Assembly (NCBI RefSeq): GCF_001553455.1
Contig: NZ_BBOX01000134.1
Coordinates: forward strand, 1-33,608
Source: Streptomyces hygroscopicus subsp. hygroscopicus
Lineage (GTDB): Bacteria > Actinomycetota > Actinomycetes > Streptomycetales > Streptomycetaceae
Length of the DNA: 33,608 nt
Direction: 5' to 3'
Below the pieces are notes generated by a model. The model ran no database searches. It saw only the letters and a list, made by a program, of their open reading frames with translations, and was not told the DNA's origin. Below are positions 32,104 to 33,608 of the stretch, piece after piece. The first letter of the stretch is position 1. Every line of letters begins with the position of its first letter. The translations under genes and the position numbers were made by a program.

Positions 32104-32568
32104 AGTCGTACATGTCGGCATTCCGGTGCCGCCCGGCATCGCGTGCGACGCTCGTTCGCCCGGTCTTCAACTGATCGGCACACCTGTTCCACAGACACCC
32201 TGCGAAACTCCCGGCCCCGGTGCCACTTCGACCCCGGTCCTGGTGGCCGGGGTCGGCGTGACGCGCGTCAACCCCCCGGACGGGGCCCGGGGTGCGGCGC
32301 GAATGGTGACCTTTCTGTGGACGGAAAGCGCCGATGGTGTGCGCGGCTGTGTCGGTCGTGTCATCGGAAAGTTGCGGAATGCCCGGTTCCGGAGGTTGGC
32401 CGATTCGCCGCGTGGCGAGCCCCGTGGTTACATCCCAACCCGCGCTCAGGCATCCACGGACCCCGGGACCTCCCGGAATCCCGTGGCCATGCCGCGGGAG
32501 CCGATTCGCCTCGGCCCCCGTGCGCTGTCGCAAGCCCAATGAGACAGTCACCCAAGGGAGACGCAACA
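32104..32568. other. long untranslated region before the leader-peptide gene
   Basis: No gene is recognised in 465 bp. CGACCCCGG (32229-32237) and CCGGGGTCG (32247-32255) form a perfect 9-bp stem, the probable terminator of the reductase. The promoter for the peptide gene must lie in the remaining 310 bp; I see no confident hexamer pair. Confidence 0.5.
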
Positions 32569-32787
32569 ATGAACAACGCGCCCAAGGTCGCGACCCAGGA
32601 GATCTCCGACGCCGAGCTGGACAACGTGGCCGGCGGCATCGGCAACCCGGTGGGCGACGTCCTCGGCACCGTCGACTCCGTCACCGGCCCGGTGACCGGC
32701 GTCGTCGGCACCGTGACCGGCACGGTTGACGGTCTCACCGGCCTGAACACCACCGGCATCGTCGGTGGGGTCGTCGGCAGCCTCTGA
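32569..32787 (+). CDS. double-glycine-leader peptide precursor with a cysteine-free Gly/Val/Thr core
   Basis: The 72-residue precursor has a 23-residue leader, TQEISDAELDNVAGG (9-23), whose E-L-x-x-V-x-G-G pattern is cut by bacteriocin C39 peptidases. The 49-residue core (24-72) holds only G, V, T, L, I, D, S, N and P: about 13 Gly, 12 Val and 9 Thr. There is no Cys, Lys, Arg or aromatic residue, and net charge is about -3. Glycines fall every three or four residues (GxxxG steps), a glycine-zipper look. Similar small proteins are often labelled type A2 lantipeptide, but no cysteine exists to form lanthionine. The ATG has AAGGGAG at ideal spacing. An HlyD-type fusion protein follows after 108 bp, so this is probably the exported substrate. 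Confidence 0.85.
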   Translation: MNNAPKVATQEISDAELDNVAGGIGNPVGDVLGTVDSVTGPVTGVVGTVTGTVDGLTGLNTTGIVGGVVGSL

Positions 32788-32808
32788 GGCCGGCACACCG
32801 CCTTCCCT

Positions 32809-32837
32809 GTGCCCCGGGCCGGCCTGGTCCGGGGCAC
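32809..32837. terminator. intercistronic hairpin between peptide and exporter genes
   Basis: GTGCCCCGG and CCGGGGCAC pair perfectly over an 11-nt loop, 21 bp after the peptide stop and 58 bp before the exporter start. Precursor-peptide operons often use such a hairpin as a partial terminator or RNA stabiliser, so that precursor is made in excess over exporter. Confidence 0.7.
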
Positions 32838-32895
32838 TCGGCGGTCCACGGACCCGTTTTCGCCCCCTCCCTTCGCGGCTTCAGGAAAGACTCTC

Positions 32896-33608
32896 GTGCA
32901 GTTCCGCCAGCAGGCCCTCGCCAAGGCCCAGTCGGCAGAGGACATCGACCTGCCGGTGCGCTACGCCCGCCCCCAGGGATGGCTGGCACTGGCGGTCACG
33001 CTGGTGGTCATGGCGGGGGCCGCCGTATGGGCCGTCACCGGCACCGTGTCCACCACCCTCCAGGCCGACGGCATCCTCACCCACGGCCAGGGCAGCTATG
33101 TGCTGCAGAGCCCGATCGCCGGTCAGGTGACCGCCGTCCTCGCGCGGGAGGGCAGCACCCTCCCGGCGGGCGCACCGCTGCTGAAGGTCCGCACCACCGG
33201 TGGCACCACGGTCGTGCGCACCATCGCCGCCGGCCGGCTCACCACCCTCTCCGCCTCGATCGGCTCTGTGCTGAACACCGGCGCGAACGTCGCCTCCGTG
33301 GAGCGGGTCCGCCGCTCCGACGACCCCCTGGTGGCGACCCTGTACGTACCCGCGGACCGGGCGGCCCCGGTACGGCCGGGCGCGTCGGTCGACCTCAGCG
33401 TGCAGTCCGCGCCCACCCAGACCTACGGTGTGCTGCGCGGCGAAGTGCGGGCCGTCGGCCGGACCGCCCAGTCCCGCCAGCAGATCGCCTCCTACCTCGG
33501 CAATGAGCAACTCGGCGAGGAGTTCTCCAAGCACGGTCCGCCGGTCGCGGTCCAGGTGCGCCTCGACCGCAGCTCCGCCACCCGCTCCGGCTACCGCTGG
33601 TCGTCCCC
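32896..33608 (+). CDS. HlyD/NHLP-type membrane-fusion protein, 3' end outside the window
   Basis: The frame from GTG 32896 is open to the right edge (237 codons, no stop). It has a short cytoplasmic start (VQFRQQALAKAQSAEDIDLP), one membrane helix (about 29-49, WLALAVTLVVMAGAAVWAV) and then a biotinyl-lipoyl-like stretch LQSPIAGQVTAVLAREGSTL. A second lipoyl half follows (VRTIAAGRLTTLSASIGSVL). That layout matches periplasmic-adaptor-like proteins of NHLP bacteriocin export systems. GGAAAGA precedes the start at good spacing. It should be followed by a C39 peptidase/ABC exporter. The adjacent double-glycine precursor is its likely cargo. Confidence 0.85.
   Translation, partial: MQFRQQALAKAQSAEDIDLPVRYARPQGWLALAVTLVVMAGAAVWAVTGTVSTTLQADGILTHGQGSYVLQSPIAGQVTAVLAREGSTLPAGAPLLKVRTTGGTTVVRTIAAGRLTTLSASIGSVLNTGANVASVERVRRSDDPLVATLYVPADRAAPVRPGASVDLSVQSAPTQTYGVLRGEVRAVGRTAQSRQQIASYLGNEQLGEEFSKHGPPVAVQVRLDRSSATRSGYRWSS

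Noticed and set aside
32569..32787. Type A2 lantipeptide call for the precursor
   Set aside because: The core has no cysteine and no lanthionine synthetase is in the window, so only the double-glycine leader is supported.

Overview
The window is about 74% G+C by eye, with strong third-position G/C bias. It has Streptomyces-style GTG starts, secreted carbohydrate-active enzymes, a perfect CebR operator and one gene with a TTA (bldA) codon. It is almost certainly a Streptomyces chromosome segment carrying accessory and regulatory genes. No rRNA, tRNA, CRISPR array, insertion sequence or integrase was recognised.

Layout, left to right. (1) A multi-sensor SpoIIE-type phosphatase (76-3087, minus). 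(2) An SfnB/DszC-like flavin monooxygenase plus a cysteine-free Rrf2 regulator (3321-5010), behind an AT-rich palindromic operator; probably sulfur scavenging. (3) A 30-bp-period minisatellite, then a SAM methyltransferase (5669-6487). (4) A divergent PucR regulator and agmatinase-family ureohydrolase (6585-9151). (5) A second degenerate repeat field, then a polysaccharide pyruvyl transferase-like gene split by a -1 frameshift in a C7 run. (6) A GNAT acetyltransferase. (7) A CebR-box-controlled pair of secreted esterases (SGNH/CE3-like and CE1-like), probably hemicellulose deacetylation. (8) An aldo/keto reductase, a 93-bp tandem duplication, and a secreted cysteine-rich protein with a TTA codon at position 5. 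(9) An ABC-F protein with a long leader holding an 18-codon upstream ORF and hairpins, followed by gene debris. (10) A YraQ-type permease and its TIGR03943-type partner. (11) On the minus strand: an SDR, a GH3 beta-glucosidase, a secreted amidase_6 protein and a cytochrome P450. The P450 is divergent from a TetR regulator. (12) A subtilisin-like protease (minus), a regulator with two PucR-like helix-turn-helix modules, and a Xi-class glutathionyl-hydroquinone reductase. A promoter plus a perfect 18-bp hairpin lies just before the last of these. (13) At the right edge, a 72-residue double-glycine-leader peptide with a Gly/Val/Thr-only-like core, an intercistronic hairpin, and the start of an HlyD/NHLP-type membrane-fusion protein. 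This is the front end of a peptide export locus that continues beyond the window.

Two themes stand out. Most gene-free gaps hold local, unrelated tandem repeats (unit lengths about 9, 20, 21, 30, 34, 36, 38 and 93 bp). Two genes each need one extra C in a C run to restore a sensible protein, so either the assembly has homopolymer errors or these genes are really broken. The best candidate for an undescribed system is the cysteine-free glycine-zipper peptide with its dedicated exporter at 32569-33608.
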